Shown here: positions 15,345 through 24,421 of the stretch, one piece after another
How positions within the stretch are numbered: the stretch's first letter is position 1
Layout of the letters: every line of letters begins with the position of its first letter
Assembly: GCF_000426925.1 (NCBI RefSeq)
Contig: NZ_KE384674.1
Location: 206,680-242,860, forward strand
Reading direction: 5' to 3'
Source of the DNA: Dolichospermum circinale AWQC310F
GTDB lineage: Bacteria > Cyanobacteriota > Cyanobacteriia > Cyanobacteriales > Nostocaceae
DNA length: 36,181 nt
The notes under the pieces: model-generated
Database searches by the model: none
Seen by the model: only the letters and a program-made list of their open reading frames with translations
What the model was told of the DNA's origin: nothing
Position numbers and translations under genes: made by a program

Positions 15345-15698
15345 ATGTCCAGTTCCCAAGCGCCATACCGTGGAGCAGTACAAGCTCAAGGAGATGATAT
15401 AACAAAGAGAGGAGGCTACACCCGTTCTTGGGCAGAAGAAAAACCTGTTACTGATGAAGAGGGATTATCATTTCTTGCTAAGATTGAAGGAGAATGTAGT
15501 AACTCTGAAAAGTTAGAACGAAAACAGGCCTTTGCCAAAGCTAGACGTTTCATTAAAAATGCTAGTCAACAAGGTGGTGTCAGACCTGAATCCCAACCTC
15601 ACTCATTTCAAGATCCTACGCGTACAATTAGCAACGCCCGTGTTGACATTGAAATTCGCAGCGGAATCACTTTTATTCCTACACAACAAGCAGAATGA
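15345..15698 (+). CDS. Unrecognised 117-aa protein, first gene of a coupled pair
   Basis: I do not recognise a family. The product is soluble and polar. It has a Gly/Arg-rich N-terminus (PYRGAVQAQGDDITKRGGYT), a helical middle with 'DEEGLSFLAKIEGEC', 'KLERKQAFAKARRFIKNASQ' and many basic residues, and a beta-like end 'NARVDIEIRSGITFIP'. Its stop overlaps the start of the next gene by four bases (ATGA at 15695-15698), so the two proteins are made together and probably act together. The upstream ribosome site is weak. It could be a small adaptor or antitoxin-like partner of the 555-aa protein; that is inference from gene order only. Confidence 0.7.
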   Translation: MSSSQAPYRGAVQAQGDDITKRGGYTRSWAEEKPVTDEEGLSFLAKIEGECSNSEKLERKQAFAKARRFIKNASQQGGVRPESQPHSFQDPTRTISNARVDIEIRSGITFIPTQQAE

Positions 15699-17362
15699 CG
15701 ACTACTCTCACTAAAGTACAGCAATTTTTAGACTCTGGCGATAGCGACGGAGTGAGAGAAGAAGTTGCCAAAATATCTGTTAATCTAACAAAATTAGATA
15801 CAAGTGTGAGAGATTTTGCTACCTTGCTTGCACTAGGATCGCAAGAAGTTTTGGAAATATGTTTAGGAGTATTGGGACGCGAACTTATTAAAAGAGATTC
15901 AGCAAAAGTCAGCAATGATGTAATTTGGTTACTTCTCGCCTCAATATTATCTCGACATAATATAACTTCTGATAGTTCATCAAGAGTTAGTATTGTTAGC
16001 CTTATATCTTGTGTTAAAGATTGGGAATTACCTATTTTTGCTTTATTAAGTCCTGCACTAGATTCTTTTTTAAAGGTGAGTCTTTTTGGAAAAAATTCTC
16101 TTATTTCTGAACAGACTTTAGATTTTATATCTACTTGGGGAGAAAATTATGCAAAAGCTCCTCGCACAAGAAAGCAACTTAAAGAATTTAAATCTCTGAC
16201 TCAATCAGTATTAGATAAAGTAGATGATTTAGATATCAAAGATGAGTGGTCTGAAGGAGTAGAGACATTTTTAAGAATAGCAGGGCAAAAGCAATACAAT
16301 CAATACTCAGATCAACGTATTTGGTCAGATGCTAGTAATTTGCTCAAAAAAATATATAGTCCTGAAATCTTAAATTCTGAGCAAGGCGCAAATTATTATC
16401 AAGTAAAAGACAATATACATAGACTAATTACTTCATGTCTTGCAGCTTTGGGGACAGTCTTTAACAAAGATGGTTTATCAGTTGCAGTGCGTATTGATAA
16501 TCCTCAAGAAAACAAGTCTTGGTCAGTTGTTGCTCATGCAGTTGATAAGTTAGAAAGATTATTTCAAGCAGTTGCAGATGAGACTTTTAAGAAAATAACC
16601 ACACTTCCCACTTTTACGCCAGCACAGGCAATCCCCGGTTCATGGACAATTATCCTCCATATTGATCTAAATACCAATCAATCATATTTACTTGCAAATG
16701 CAATCAAATCTCTTTCTTCAGCAGAATATGTAGAAAACGAAATTAACGCATTTATAGTTGATAGCTGGCAAGATTGTGTAGCACAACTTAAAGAAAATGA
16801 ACTGCAAGTAAATTTAGCTGTTTCTACAAATAATCCAGAATTATATTTTGTTAACTCTATCTCTACAGAAGATATTCCCAAAGTTGAAGAATCTGTTCGG
16901 CAAAATATTAGAGTCTTCTCTCATGACATTCCCCAAGCTGATAAACTTGAACGAATTCTAGATTTTGCATCTTTATTGATTCAATATCCATCATCTCCAT
17001 CAATAGTCAGACAGAAGTTTTTGGACATAGATGGAATTACAGAAAGACAGTTCTTTTACTATCTAAGAGCAGTAGAAATTCTTGGTCTGGCAAATGAACG
17101 ACAAGAACCAACAGCTAGTTGTTATATACTGTATCGGTTACAAAATGAAGCCAAAAAGAGATTTCTTGCTTACCAATTTATATCATCAAAAATTGGAGTA
17201 GCATGGTTTAATTGGTACAATGCAAATGATCTTTCAGAAATTCAACCTGAGAGTGCGACTCAATTCTTGTTAGAAGTATGTCCAAAACTGTCAGAAAAAA
17301 CAGTTAAACGACGTGCTATTACACTCAAATCTTGGTTAAAGATATTTCTTAAATACTGGTAA
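15695..17362 (+). CDS. Unrecognised 555-aa protein with C-terminal winged-helix-like domain
   Basis: A large soluble protein without signal peptide, membrane helix, Walker motifs or obvious nuclease motif. Residues 1-200 are helical and repeat-like (VQQFLDSGDSDGVREEVAKI, LLALGSQEVLEICLG). The middle, about 240-400, alternates helix and strand with SWSVVAHAVDKLERLFQAVA and GSWTIILHIDLNTNQSY. From about residue 420, 'KLERILDFASLLIQYP', 'ITERQFFYYLRAVEILGLA' and the ending KTVKRRAITLKSWLKIFLKYW resemble a helix-turn-helix domain seen at the C-terminus of some restriction and defence proteins; this resemblance is from memory and weak. It is coupled to the 117-aa gene by ATGA, and is followed by 180 bases without a gene before alaS. 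Confidence 0.75.
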   Translation: MTTTLTKVQQFLDSGDSDGVREEVAKISVNLTKLDTSVRDFATLLALGSQEVLEICLGVLGRELIKRDSAKVSNDVIWLLLASILSRHNITSDSSSRVSIVSLISCVKDWELPIFALLSPALDSFLKVSLFGKNSLISEQTLDFISTWGENYAKAPRTRKQLKEFKSLTQSVLDKVDDLDIKDEWSEGVETFLRIAGQKQYNQYSDQRIWSDASNLLKKIYSPEILNSEQGANYYQVKDNIHRLITSCLAALGTVFNKDGLSVAVRIDNPQENKSWSVVAHAVDKLERLFQAVADETFKKITTLPTFTPAQAIPGSWTIILHIDLNTNQSYLLANAIKSLSSAEYVENEINAFIVDSWQDCVAQLKENELQVNLAVSTNNPELYFVNSISTEDIPKVEESVRQNIRVFSHDIPQADKLERILDFASLLIQYPSSPSIVRQKFLDIDGITERQFFYYLRAVEILGLANERQEPTASCYILYRLQNEAKKRFLAYQFISSKIGVAWFNWYNANDLSEIQPESATQFLLEVCPKLSEKTVKRRAITLKSWLKIFLKYW

Positions 17363-17542
17363 AAATATCGAGAATATGATAACAAATATTCTTGTTGTTA
17401 TATTTATTCAATCTTTATTCGTTCTTTATTCGTTTAATAGATTAAGTACGATATATTTTTCATTTCCTGTCATAAGTTATAAATAGTAATGATGCTTTTT
17501 GCAAAACTGACCAACTAATTAAATTTGATTTCTTAAACACTC

Positions 17543-20185
17543 ATGTCTTCAACTCCCCAGTATCTTAGCGGTAACGATATACGCGCTTTATTCCTTGACT
17601 TCTACACCCAACGGGGACACCAACCGCTTCCAAGCGCTTCCCTTGTTCCTGAAGATCCTACTGTGCTGCTGACTATAGCAGGTATGTTACCATTTAAGCC
17701 GATTTTTCTGGGACAACGGACACCGGAATTTAAACGCGCTACAACTTCCCAAAAGTGCATTCGTACCAATGATATCGAAAATGTGGGACGGACAAAGCGC
17801 CATCATACATTTTTTGAGATGTTGGGGAATTTTAGCTTTGGTGATTATTTTAAAGAACAAGCGATCGCTTGGGGTTGGGAATTATCTACTCAAGTGTTTG
17901 GGATTTCCCCTGAAAATCTCGTTGTCAGTGTGTTTGAGGAAGACGACGAGGCTTTTGCTATTTGGCGCGATCATATTGGTGTAACAGAAAAACGCATCAA
18001 GCGCATGGGTGCAGATGATAATTTCTGGGTATCGGGTATTACTGGTCCCTGTGGTCCTTGTTCGGAAATTTATTATGATTTTCACCCGGAATTAGGTGAT
18101 GATGATATTAATTTAGAAGATGATGGGCGTTTTATCGAGTTTTATAATTTGGTATTTATGCAATATAATCGGGATGCTTTGGGAAATTTAACGCCGTTAC
18201 AAAATCAAAATATTGATACGGGAATGGGTTTGGAAAGAATGGCGCAAATTCTCCAAAACGTTCCTAATAATTATGAAACAGATTTGATTTTCCCAATTAT
18301 TGAAACTGCGGCGAAAGTTGCTAAAATTGATTATCATCAAAGTGATGAAAATACGAAAGTTTCTTTAAAGGTAATTGGTGATCATGTCCGTTCTGTGGTT
18401 CACATGATTGCTGATGAAATTCGCGCTTCTAATGTTGGTAGAGGTTACGTTTTACGTCGTCTCATTCGTCGCGTTGTTAGACATGGAAGATTAATCGGAA
18501 TTGCTGGGGAATTTATTAACCAAGTTGCAGAAACCGCAATTTCTCTTTCGGAATCAATTTACCCCAATTTGCGACAAAGAGAGGCTGCTATTAAAGCGGA
18601 ATTACAAAGGGAAGAAGTTAATTTCTTGAAAACTCTTGATAGAGGAGAAAAGCTATTAGCTGAAATTATCCAAGATATCAAACAAAAAGGACAAACTTTT
18701 ATTAGTGGGGAAAGCGCTTTTACTCTCTATGATACCTACGGATTCCCATTAGAATTAACCCAAGAAATCGCAGCCGAAAATAACCTCACTGTTGATGTTG
18801 ATGGTTTTAATGCAGAAATGCAAAAACAGGTAGAACGAGCAAAAGCAGCACACGAAACTATTGATTTAACTGTACAAGGTTCTTTGGATAAACTAGCAGA
18901 ACATATTCACTCTACAAAATTCATTGGTTATACCCAATTAACAACTACTGCAAAAATCGAAGTTTTGTTAGTTGCTGGTGTTTCCCAAGAAGCAGCAGAA
19001 GCAGGAACAGAAGTACAAATTGTTCTTGATAAAACTCCTTTTTACGCTGAATCTGGGGGACAAATTGGGGATAAAGGATATATTAGTGGTGATGGTGTTT
19101 TAGTCAGAATTGAAGATGTGAAAAAAGAATCTGATTTCTTTATTCATTTTGGATACATTGAACGTGGTACAATTAGAATTGGTGACAATATTACCGCCCA
19201 AATTGATCGCGGTTGTCGTCGTCGCGCTCAAGCTAATCATACAGCAACTCATTTATTACAAGCTGCTTTAAAGAAAGTTGTTGATGAAGGAATTTCTCAA
19301 GCTGGTTCTTTGGTTTCTTTTGATAGATTGCGGTTTGATTTTAACTGTCCCCGCGCTTTAACCGGTGAGGAAGTTATCCAAATTGAAGAATTAGTAAATA
19401 GTTGGATTTCTGAAGCCCATGGTGCTACTATCGAGGAGATGCCCATAGCAGAAGCAAAAGCAAAAGGTGCAGTGGCCATGTTTGGGGAAAAGTACGGTGA
19501 TCAAGTGCGCGTGATTGATTTCCCAGGCGTTTCCATGGAATTATGTGGGGGAACTCATGTTAATAATACGGCGGAAATTGGCGTTTTTAAAATCATTTCT
19601 GAGGCGGGAGTTGCTTCCGGGGTGAGAAGAATAGAAGCGGTTTCTGGGGCTGCGGTATTGGATTATTTGAATGTGCGTGATATAGTTGTCAAAGATTTGT
19701 GCGATCGCTTTAAGGTAAAACCCGAAGAAATACCCGACAGAATCACCACTTTACAAACCGAACTTCGCAACAATGAAAAAGAAATTCAAAGCCTGAAATC
19801 ACAAATAGCAATAGTTAAATCTGACAGTTTATTACAAACTGCGGAAATGATCGGAGAACATAAAATTATTGTTGCTCAAATGGCAGATATTGACCCAGAA
19901 TCATTAAAAGATGCTGCGGAAAGATTACTGCAAAAAATCGGTAATGGGGCGGTGGTTTTAGGTTCTATTCCCGAAGCCGGAAAAGTGAGTATCGTTGCTG
20001 CTTTTAGTTCTGAAGTCAATAAAAAAGGAATCCAAGCGGGAAAATTTGTAGGAAATGTAGCGAAAATTTGTGGAGGTGGAGGTGGTGGAAAACCCAATCT
20101 CGCGCAAGCTGGGGGACGCGACGCGAGTAAATTACCAGAAGCTTTAGAAACTGCAAAAAATGAATTGTTAGCAGCGTTGAAATAG
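17543..20185 (+). CDS. alaS: Alanyl-tRNA synthetase
   Basis: 880 residues, full length for AlaRS. The N-terminal class II catalytic domain shows SASLVPEDPTVLLTIAGMLP, 'RATTSQKCIRTNDIENVGRT' and HHTFFEMLGNFSFGDYFK. The editing domain has NHTATHLLQAAL (HxxxH) and MELCGGTHV (the remaining Cys and His zinc ligands), and the C-Ala domain ends in the glycine-rich CGGGGGGKPNLAQAGG. It charges tRNA-Ala with alanine and clears mischarged Ser and Gly. HIP1 sites occur at 17868 and 19702. It is a single gene with a hairpin after the stop. No frameshift or missing motif is seen. Confidence 0.98.
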   Translation: MSSTPQYLSGNDIRALFLDFYTQRGHQPLPSASLVPEDPTVLLTIAGMLPFKPIFLGQRTPEFKRATTSQKCIRTNDIENVGRTKRHHTFFEMLGNFSFGDYFKEQAIAWGWELSTQVFGISPENLVVSVFEEDDEAFAIWRDHIGVTEKRIKRMGADDNFWVSGITGPCGPCSEIYYDFHPELGDDDINLEDDGRFIEFYNLVFMQYNRDALGNLTPLQNQNIDTGMGLERMAQILQNVPNNYETDLIFPIIETAAKVAKIDYHQSDENTKVSLKVIGDHVRSVVHMIADEIRASNVGRGYVLRRLIRRVVRHGRLIGIAGEFINQVAETAISLSESIYPNLRQREAAIKAELQREEVNFLKTLDRGEKLLAEIIQDIKQKGQTFISGESAFTLYDTYGFPLELTQEIAAENNLTVDVDGFNAEMQKQVERAKAAHETIDLTVQGSLDKLAEHIHSTKFIGYTQLTTTAKIEVLLVAGVSQEAAEAGTEVQIVLDKTPFYAESGGQIGDKGYISGDGVLVRIEDVKKESDFFIHFGYIERGTIRIGDNITAQIDRGCRRRAQANHTATHLLQAALKKVVDEGISQAGSLVSFDRLRFDFNCPRALTGEEVIQIEELVNSWISEAHGATIEEMPIAEAKAKGAVAMFGEKYGDQVRVIDFPGVSMELCGGTHVNNTAEIGVFKIISEAGVASGVRRIEAVSGAAVLDYLNVRDIVVKDLCDRFKVKPEEIPDRITTLQTELRNNEKEIQSLKSQIAIVKSDSLLQTAEMIGEHKIIVAQMADIDPESLKDAAERLLQKIGNGAVVLGSIPEAGKVSIVAAFSSEVNKKGIQAGKFVGNVAKICGGGGGGKPNLAQAGGRDASKLPEALETAKNELLAALK

Positions 20186-20196
20186 GTAAGATTTAG

Positions 20197-20226
20197 ATCC
20201 CCGATTTTTTAACAGAAGTCGGGGAT
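20197..20226 (+). terminator. Hairpin after alaS
   Basis: Arms ATCCCCGA (20197-20204) and TCGGGGAT (20219-20226) enclose a 14-nt loop containing TTTTTT. It begins 12 bases after the alaS stop. No T run follows the 3' arm, so it may be an interspersed repeat doing duty as a terminator. Confidence 0.5.
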
Positions 20227-20380
20227 TTGAGTTTATATTGTCACTGTATTCAATTATTTTTTCCTTCATGATTTATAAGATGTGTATGTAAACAAACTGC
20301 TAGACTATAATTATAACTTAGTTGAGCAAGTAGAAGCGATCGCCTACATTGACAACCCATAAAACCTATAAATTAAAATT

Positions 20381-20965
20381 ATGACCCTCGCACAAGAAAC
20401 ACGCTACTATTCACCCCAAGAATACCTAGAATTAGAGGTAAACTCAGAAATACGTCACGAATATATCAACGGATTAATTATACCCATGACAGGTGGAACA
20501 CCCAATCACAACCAACTTGCACTTAATTTCAGTGGTACACTCAATTATCTTCTGAAACGTCAACCTTATCAAGTCTTTGTCACAGATCAACGTCTTTGGA
20601 TTCCCAGCAGAAAAATTCATACCTATCCTGATATTATGGTCGTGAAAACTCCCTTAGAATATCAAGAAGGAAGAACCGACACCTTAGTAAATCCTGTAAT
20701 GATTGCAGAAGTCTTATCAAAATCTACTAAAGGCTATGATAGAGATGAAAAATTTGCAGCTTATCGGACAATTCCCACCTTACAAGAATATATTTTAATT
20801 GATCAATACACAATGCACATTGAACAATATTTGAAAACCGATAATAATCAATGGATATTTTCCGAATTTACAGATGGAAATATCAACTTAAATCTAGCCT
20901 CTATTTCCTGTCAAATGACATTATCAGATATTTATGATAAAGTAGATTTCAACATACAAGAATAA
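20381..20965 (+). CDS. Uma2 family endonuclease-like protein
   Basis: A 194-residue protein containing one Uma2/DUF820 domain. It begins YYSPQEYLELEVNSEIRHEY, where the conserved E and RHEY belong to the family's first helix and strand. TYPDIMVVKTPLEY and NPVMIAEVLSKSTKGYDRDEKFAAYRTI hold the PD...(D/E)xK-like acidic and basic residues (D, E and K in PDIMV, AEVLS and DEKFAAY). The family is abundant in cyanobacteria and resembles restriction-endonuclease folds, but no modification partner is nearby and the function is unsettled. It has no repeat tail, unlike the other Uma2 gene at 13938. Confidence 0.92.
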   Translation: MTLAQETRYYSPQEYLELEVNSEIRHEYINGLIIPMTGGTPNHNQLALNFSGTLNYLLKRQPYQVFVTDQRLWIPSRKIHTYPDIMVVKTPLEYQEGRTDTLVNPVMIAEVLSKSTKGYDRDEKFAAYRTIPTLQEYILIDQYTMHIEQYLKTDNNQWIFSEFTDGNINLNLASISCQMTLSDIYDKVDFNIQE

Positions 20966-20985
20966 AAATAAAAAACTCAATCTTT

Positions 20986-21015
20986 CTCTTTGCGCCTCTG
21001 CGCCTCTGCGTGAGA
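20986..21015. repeat. CTTTGCGCCTCTGCG interspersed repeat
   Basis: A common cyanobacterial intergenic element with a doubled GCGCCTCTGC unit and a TGAGA end, lying between the Uma2 and 86-aa genes. A degraded relative (TCCGTGTCCTCTGTGTC) is seen near 27751-27767. Confidence 0.7.
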
Positions 21016-21051
21016 TAATCATAATTATAAATACCAAAGGAGTCAATAAAA

Positions 21052-21312
21052 ATGAGTCGCATTAATCCCTATAGATTACAAATGCAAATTACCCAAATGT
21101 TCGCCCAAGGACAATCATTTTTTGCACTTACTAAAGTCCAAGATTGGTTAAAAGAACATAATCACAATCCTTTAGATTACGAAATTCTCTTTCATAAAAA
21201 ACCCGCACCTCCCGGTTCAAAAGAAGTCATGGTCATAGAAATAGAACTCAAACGTAAGGACGGACAACCTGTAGATTCTTGGTTACAACAACAAGCGAAT
21301 TTACAAGCCTAA
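21052..21312 (+). CDS. Conserved hypothetical 86-aa protein
   Basis: A small soluble protein starting MSRINPYRLQMQITQMFAQG, then 'FFALTKVQDWLKEHNHNPLDYEILFHKKP' and an acidic strand 'MVIEIELKRKDG'. I recognise no named family. The start is supported by AAAGGAG a few bases upstream (around 21039-21045). Its helix-strand composition and GC match the neighbours, so it is probably a real gene. It follows the Uma2 gene on the same strand but is separated by an interspersed repeat, so no functional link is implied. Confidence 0.7.
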   Translation: MSRINPYRLQMQITQMFAQGQSFFALTKVQDWLKEHNHNPLDYEILFHKKPAPPGSKEVMVIEIELKRKDGQPVDSWLQQQANLQA

Positions 21313-21382
21313 TTAGTGAAAATTATCAATCTTAAATCCCTGCATTTTGATAAAATCAGGGATGAAAAATTATCCAGAAAAA

Positions 21383-22297
21383 TTATCTAAATCCGCTATT
21401 ACCTTGTAAACCTCCTGTATGTATTAATAGTAAAGATTCGGACTTAAAAAAACCTTCTTTGATTAAATCCATAACTCCATAAAACATTTTTCCGGTATAT
21501 ATATAGTCTAAAGGTATGTGATGTTGTTGTTGAAAATTATCACAAAATAGCCGCAATTCATCTTTTACTTGAGCGTAACCACCAAAATGATAATTACAAA
21601 TTAATTCCCAAGGTGCGGGAGAATTGACAGGTGTAGGTAAGTCAGAATTTAAATAATTTTCTAGTAAATTATTAATATCTTGATTGAGAAAATCACCACC
21701 TTTTAAAACAGGAAAACCAATCACTTTTTGTGGTTGATTTAATGATAGTGTTATCCCTGCTAATGTTGTTCCTGTACCGCAAGCTAAACAAACAGTATTA
21801 AAGTCTTTAATTGTTTCTAATATCTCTATACAACCACGCATACCGTTTAAATTACAACCACCTTCAGGAATAATAAATACTTTCCCAAATCGCTGTTTTA
21901 ATTGGTTTTGTAATTCCTCTGTATGGCGTTGTTTATATGTCTGACGATCAATATATACTAATTCCATACCTTGTGTAACTGCAAATTGTAAAGTAGGATT
22001 TAAAGGGATATTTTCTTCTCCACGAATTACTCCAATAGTGCGGAAACCAAATATATTTCCTGCGGCTGCGGTAGCATAAATATGATTAGAATAAGCACCA
22101 CCAAAGGTCAGAATTGTGGATAAATTTCTCTGTTTAGCTTCGACAAGGTTATATTTTAGCTTAAACCATTTATTACCGTTAATTTGGGGGTGCATGAGAT
22201 CAAGACGCAAGATGTATATTTTAACATCTGCTTGATCTAGAATTTGACTATTAATTTTTTGAATGGGTGGTGGACAAAAAATTGACGACATTTCCAA
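21383..22297 (-). CDS. PLP-dependent enzyme, ACC deaminase / D-cysteine desulfhydrase type
   Basis: 304 residues of a fold-type II pyridoxal-phosphate enzyme. NGNKWFKLKYNL contains the Schiff-base lysine (K43), as GNK does in ACC deaminase. TFGGAYSNHIYATAAAG (Ser-Asn-His) binds the substrate carboxylate and ring, GTGTTLAG is the phosphate-binding loop, and HTGGLQG closes the site. The family deaminates 1-aminocyclopropane-1-carboxylate or releases H2S from D-cysteine; the substrate here cannot be fixed by sight. The protein is slightly shorter than the 330-340 residues typical of ACC deaminase. It is transcribed divergently from the PPOX-fold gene, with only 42 bases between. Confidence 0.88.
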   Translation of the reverse strand: MEMSSIFCPPPIQKINSQILDQADVKIYILRLDLMHPQINGNKWFKLKYNLVEAKQRNLSTILTFGGAYSNHIYATAAAGNIFGFRTIGVIRGEENIPLNPTLQFAVTQGMELVYIDRQTYKQRHTEELQNQLKQRFGKVFIIPEGGCNLNGMRGCIEILETIKDFNTVCLACGTGTTLAGITLSLNQPQKVIGFPVLKGGDFLNQDINNLLENYLNSDLPTPVNSPAPWELICNYHFGGYAQVKDELRLFCDNFQQQHHIPLDYIYTGKMFYGVMDLIKEGFFKSESLLLIHTGGLQGNSGFR

Positions 22298-22339
22298 AAA
22301 AGGTTATTATTTACTATAATAGTACCAAATAGCAAGTTT

Positions 22340-22906
22340 ATGGCTAAAGTTTTTGATTTTATCAGCGAAGAATTACAAAAGTTTATTAGTACTCAAAAAA
22401 TATTTTTTGTGGGAACTGCACCTCTGAGTTCTACAGGTCATGTTAACCTTTCTCCCAAGGGTTTAGACAGTTTTCGCATTCTTTCCCCCCACCGAGTTGG
22501 TTATTTAGATGTAACAGGTAGTGGTAACGAAACATCTGCTCATTTACAGGAAAATGGACGGATAACCTTGATGTTTTGCGCTTTTCAAGAGCCGGCTTGT
22601 ATTCTCCGTCTTTATGGTCAGGGACAAACTATTTTACCAGATTCTCCTGACTGGAATTTTCTCTATCCTTTATTTCCTCCTCTTCCGGGAACTCGACAAA
22701 TTATTATTGCAGATATTGAACGAGTACAAACTTCCTGTGGATTTGGTGTTCCTCTGTATGAATATCTTGGACAAAGAGATACTTTAGTTAATTGGGCTAG
22801 TAAAAAAGGGGAAGAAGGAGTTAAGGAATATCAACAAAAGAAAAATCTTATGAGTATTGATGGCTTATCAACTCCTTTGAGTAAATCCCATAATTTAGGT
22901 GATTAA
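22340..22906 (+). CDS. Pyridoxamine 5'-phosphate oxidase (PPOX) family protein
   Basis: A 188-residue flavin-binding split-barrel protein. KIFFVGTAPLSSTGHVNLSP, YLDVTGSGNETSAHLQENGR and ITLMFCAFQEPACILRLYGQ match the PPOX-like family in which FMN or F420 binds between two protomers. The C-terminal part (RVQTSCGFGVPLYEYLGQRD) is typical of the subgroup found in many bacteria. The reaction is unknown; it is not PdxH itself. A TATAAT at 22315-22320 lies just upstream in the short divergent promoter region shared with the PLP enzyme. Confidence 0.88.
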   Translation: MAKVFDFISEELQKFISTQKIFFVGTAPLSSTGHVNLSPKGLDSFRILSPHRVGYLDVTGSGNETSAHLQENGRITLMFCAFQEPACILRLYGQGQTILPDSPDWNFLYPLFPPLPGTRQIIIADIERVQTSCGFGVPLYEYLGQRDTLVNWASKKGEEGVKEYQQKKNLMSIDGLSTPLSKSHNLGD

Positions 22907-22919
22907 TAAAATTAAAATT

Positions 22920-23327
22920 ATGAATTATCAAGTAGTTAACCAATTGGATGAAACCCAAATTTACCAACTTGTAGAGTTATACAAAAATGAATTTTGGAGT
23001 AAAAACAGGACATATCAAGGTGTGGTCAAAATGTTGGCTGCATCTGATATTATTATTGCTTTAGTAAATGAGGAAAAAGCACTAATTGGTTTTTGTCGGG
23101 TTCTGACTGATTTTGTTTATCGCGGAGTTCTTTATGATGTGATTGTTAAACCTAGTTATAGAAAAATGGGATTTGGTGCTAAGTTATTAAATGAAGTCAT
23201 TAATCATCCCGAATTAAAAAAAGTTGAAAATATTGCTCTTTTCTGTTTACCAGAAATGATCCCATTTTATCAAACTTGGGGTTTCACTGATGTTGTCAAG
23301 TTAGAATTAATGTACCGTTATCAATAA
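22920..23327 (+). CDS. GNAT family N-acetyltransferase
   Basis: From ATG 22920 the protein has 135 residues. A GTG at 22899 overlapping the previous gene is also possible but gives an extra MINKIKI with no support. The fold is that of a GCN5-related acetyltransferase: 'LVNEEKALIGFCRVLTDFVYRGVLYDVIVKPSYRKMGFGAKLL' contains the strand-4 region and the acetyl-CoA loop R-K-M-G-F-G-A (Q/RxxGxG/A). The end, FYQTWGFTDV, is the usual GNAT C-terminal motif. The substrate is unknown. It lies 13 bases after the PPOX gene and 17 before rnhA, so the three plus-strand genes are likely co-transcribed. Confidence 0.88.
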   Translation: MNYQVVNQLDETQIYQLVELYKNEFWSKNRTYQGVVKMLAASDIIIALVNEEKALIGFCRVLTDFVYRGVLYDVIVKPSYRKMGFGAKLLNEVINHPELKKVENIALFCLPEMIPFYQTWGFTDVVKLELMYRYQ

Positions 23328-23344
23328 TATAGCAATTCTGGATC

Positions 23345-24256
23345 ATGTCTAATCAACGGATAATTGAAAGTATATACACAGATGGTGCTTGTACAGGTAA
23401 TCCTGGTCCTGGGGGTTGGGGTACAGTTATCTATTTCTGTGATGGTTCAGTTCACGAAATGGGTGATTCATCCCAACATACCACTAATAATAAAATGGAA
23501 ATGCAAGCGGCGATCGCAGCCTTGGAATTTTTTAAATCATCTGGACAAACTCAACCTATTACCCTGTTCACTGATAGTGAATATCTGATTAATTCTATTA
23601 CTAAATGGATGCCAGGTTGGAAAAGGAAAGGCTGGAAAAAATCAGATGGTAATCCTGTCCAAAATCAAGACCTTTTACAAACCCTTGATCAACTTAATAG
23701 CCAATTGATAAAATGGCAGCACGTTCGCGGACATTCTGGTAATATTGGTAATGAACGCTGTGATGCGATCGCTCGCTGCTTCGCTAACGGTAAAACCCCT
23801 AACCTCCAACAGTTATTCCCCAACTCTGTTTACGAAACTTTACCTAAAATCAGTGAAATGAGTGAATCACTAGTATCTGATTATCCGATCAACTCTACAA
23901 TAATAATTAATCAAAATACACTGGAAAGCAGTTCATCTGTATCAGATATAACCATTATGGAACCTTCTACTGCCCCAACCGCGACTACAACCAACGAACA
24001 ACCCATTGAAATCAGGGTTTCACAACTTCGTAACTTAGTGGAAACTTTGCGTATTGCGGACGAAATTGCCGAAAAAGGCTACCTAATCACCAGTTCAGAA
24101 TTAGCAGACTTAATGAGTGTTCACTCTAGCGCCGTTACCAGCAGAGGTGATGAATGGCGCTGGCGAAATTGGATAGTTTCACGGGTAAGACGTGAAGGTA
24201 ATCAAATTCTTTGGGAACTGGAACGTGGAGACAAAATAGAAACCGAAATAGAATGA
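23345..24256 (+). CDS. rnhA: Ribonuclease HI with a C-terminal extra domain
   Basis: 303 residues, nearly twice the usual 150-160. Residues 1-150 are a complete RNase HI: D13 in YTDGACTGNPGPGG, E52 in NNKMEMQAAI, D77 in FTDSEYL, D140 in GNERCDAIA, and catalytic-loop H130 in HVRGHSG. It cuts the RNA strand of RNA-DNA hybrids. A Ser/Thr-rich linker (about 155-215) leads to an added domain 'VSQLRNLVETLRIADEIAEKG', ITSSELADLMSVHSSAVTSR, WRWRNWIVSRVRREGN and QILWELER, which looks like a winged helix-turn-helix. Such a domain could target the enzyme to DNA or hybrids. It lies in a likely operon with the GNAT and PPOX genes. Confidence 0.92.
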   Translation: MSNQRIIESIYTDGACTGNPGPGGWGTVIYFCDGSVHEMGDSSQHTTNNKMEMQAAIAALEFFKSSGQTQPITLFTDSEYLINSITKWMPGWKRKGWKKSDGNPVQNQDLLQTLDQLNSQLIKWQHVRGHSGNIGNERCDAIARCFANGKTPNLQQLFPNSVYETLPKISEMSESLVSDYPINSTIIINQNTLESSSSVSDITIMEPSTAPTATTTNEQPIEIRVSQLRNLVETLRIADEIAEKGYLITSSELADLMSVHSSAVTSRGDEWRWRNWIVSRVRREGNQILWELERGDKIETEIE

Positions 24257-24364
24257 ACAATGAAGAGGGAATAGAGTCGCCAGTTTTTCGGTGTATACTT
24301 TTTTAAGTAAATTTTGTATCTCATTCAACAATACCCTGGCCAAATTAAAAAAGCCTTGATTCCT

Positions 24365-24395
24365 AGGTGGGGTTGAGGTTTGTTTAACCCCACCT
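24365..24395. terminator. Hairpin between convergent rnhA and ABC exporter
   Basis: Arms AGGTGGGGTT (24365-24374) and AACCCCACCT (24386-24395) with an 11-nt loop. On the minus strand it is followed after 12 bases by GCTTTTTTAATT, so it can terminate the ABC transcript and probably blocks read-through both ways. Confidence 0.6.
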
Positions 24396-24421
24396 CCAAA
24401 AAAATATTGATTCAGTTGTTG

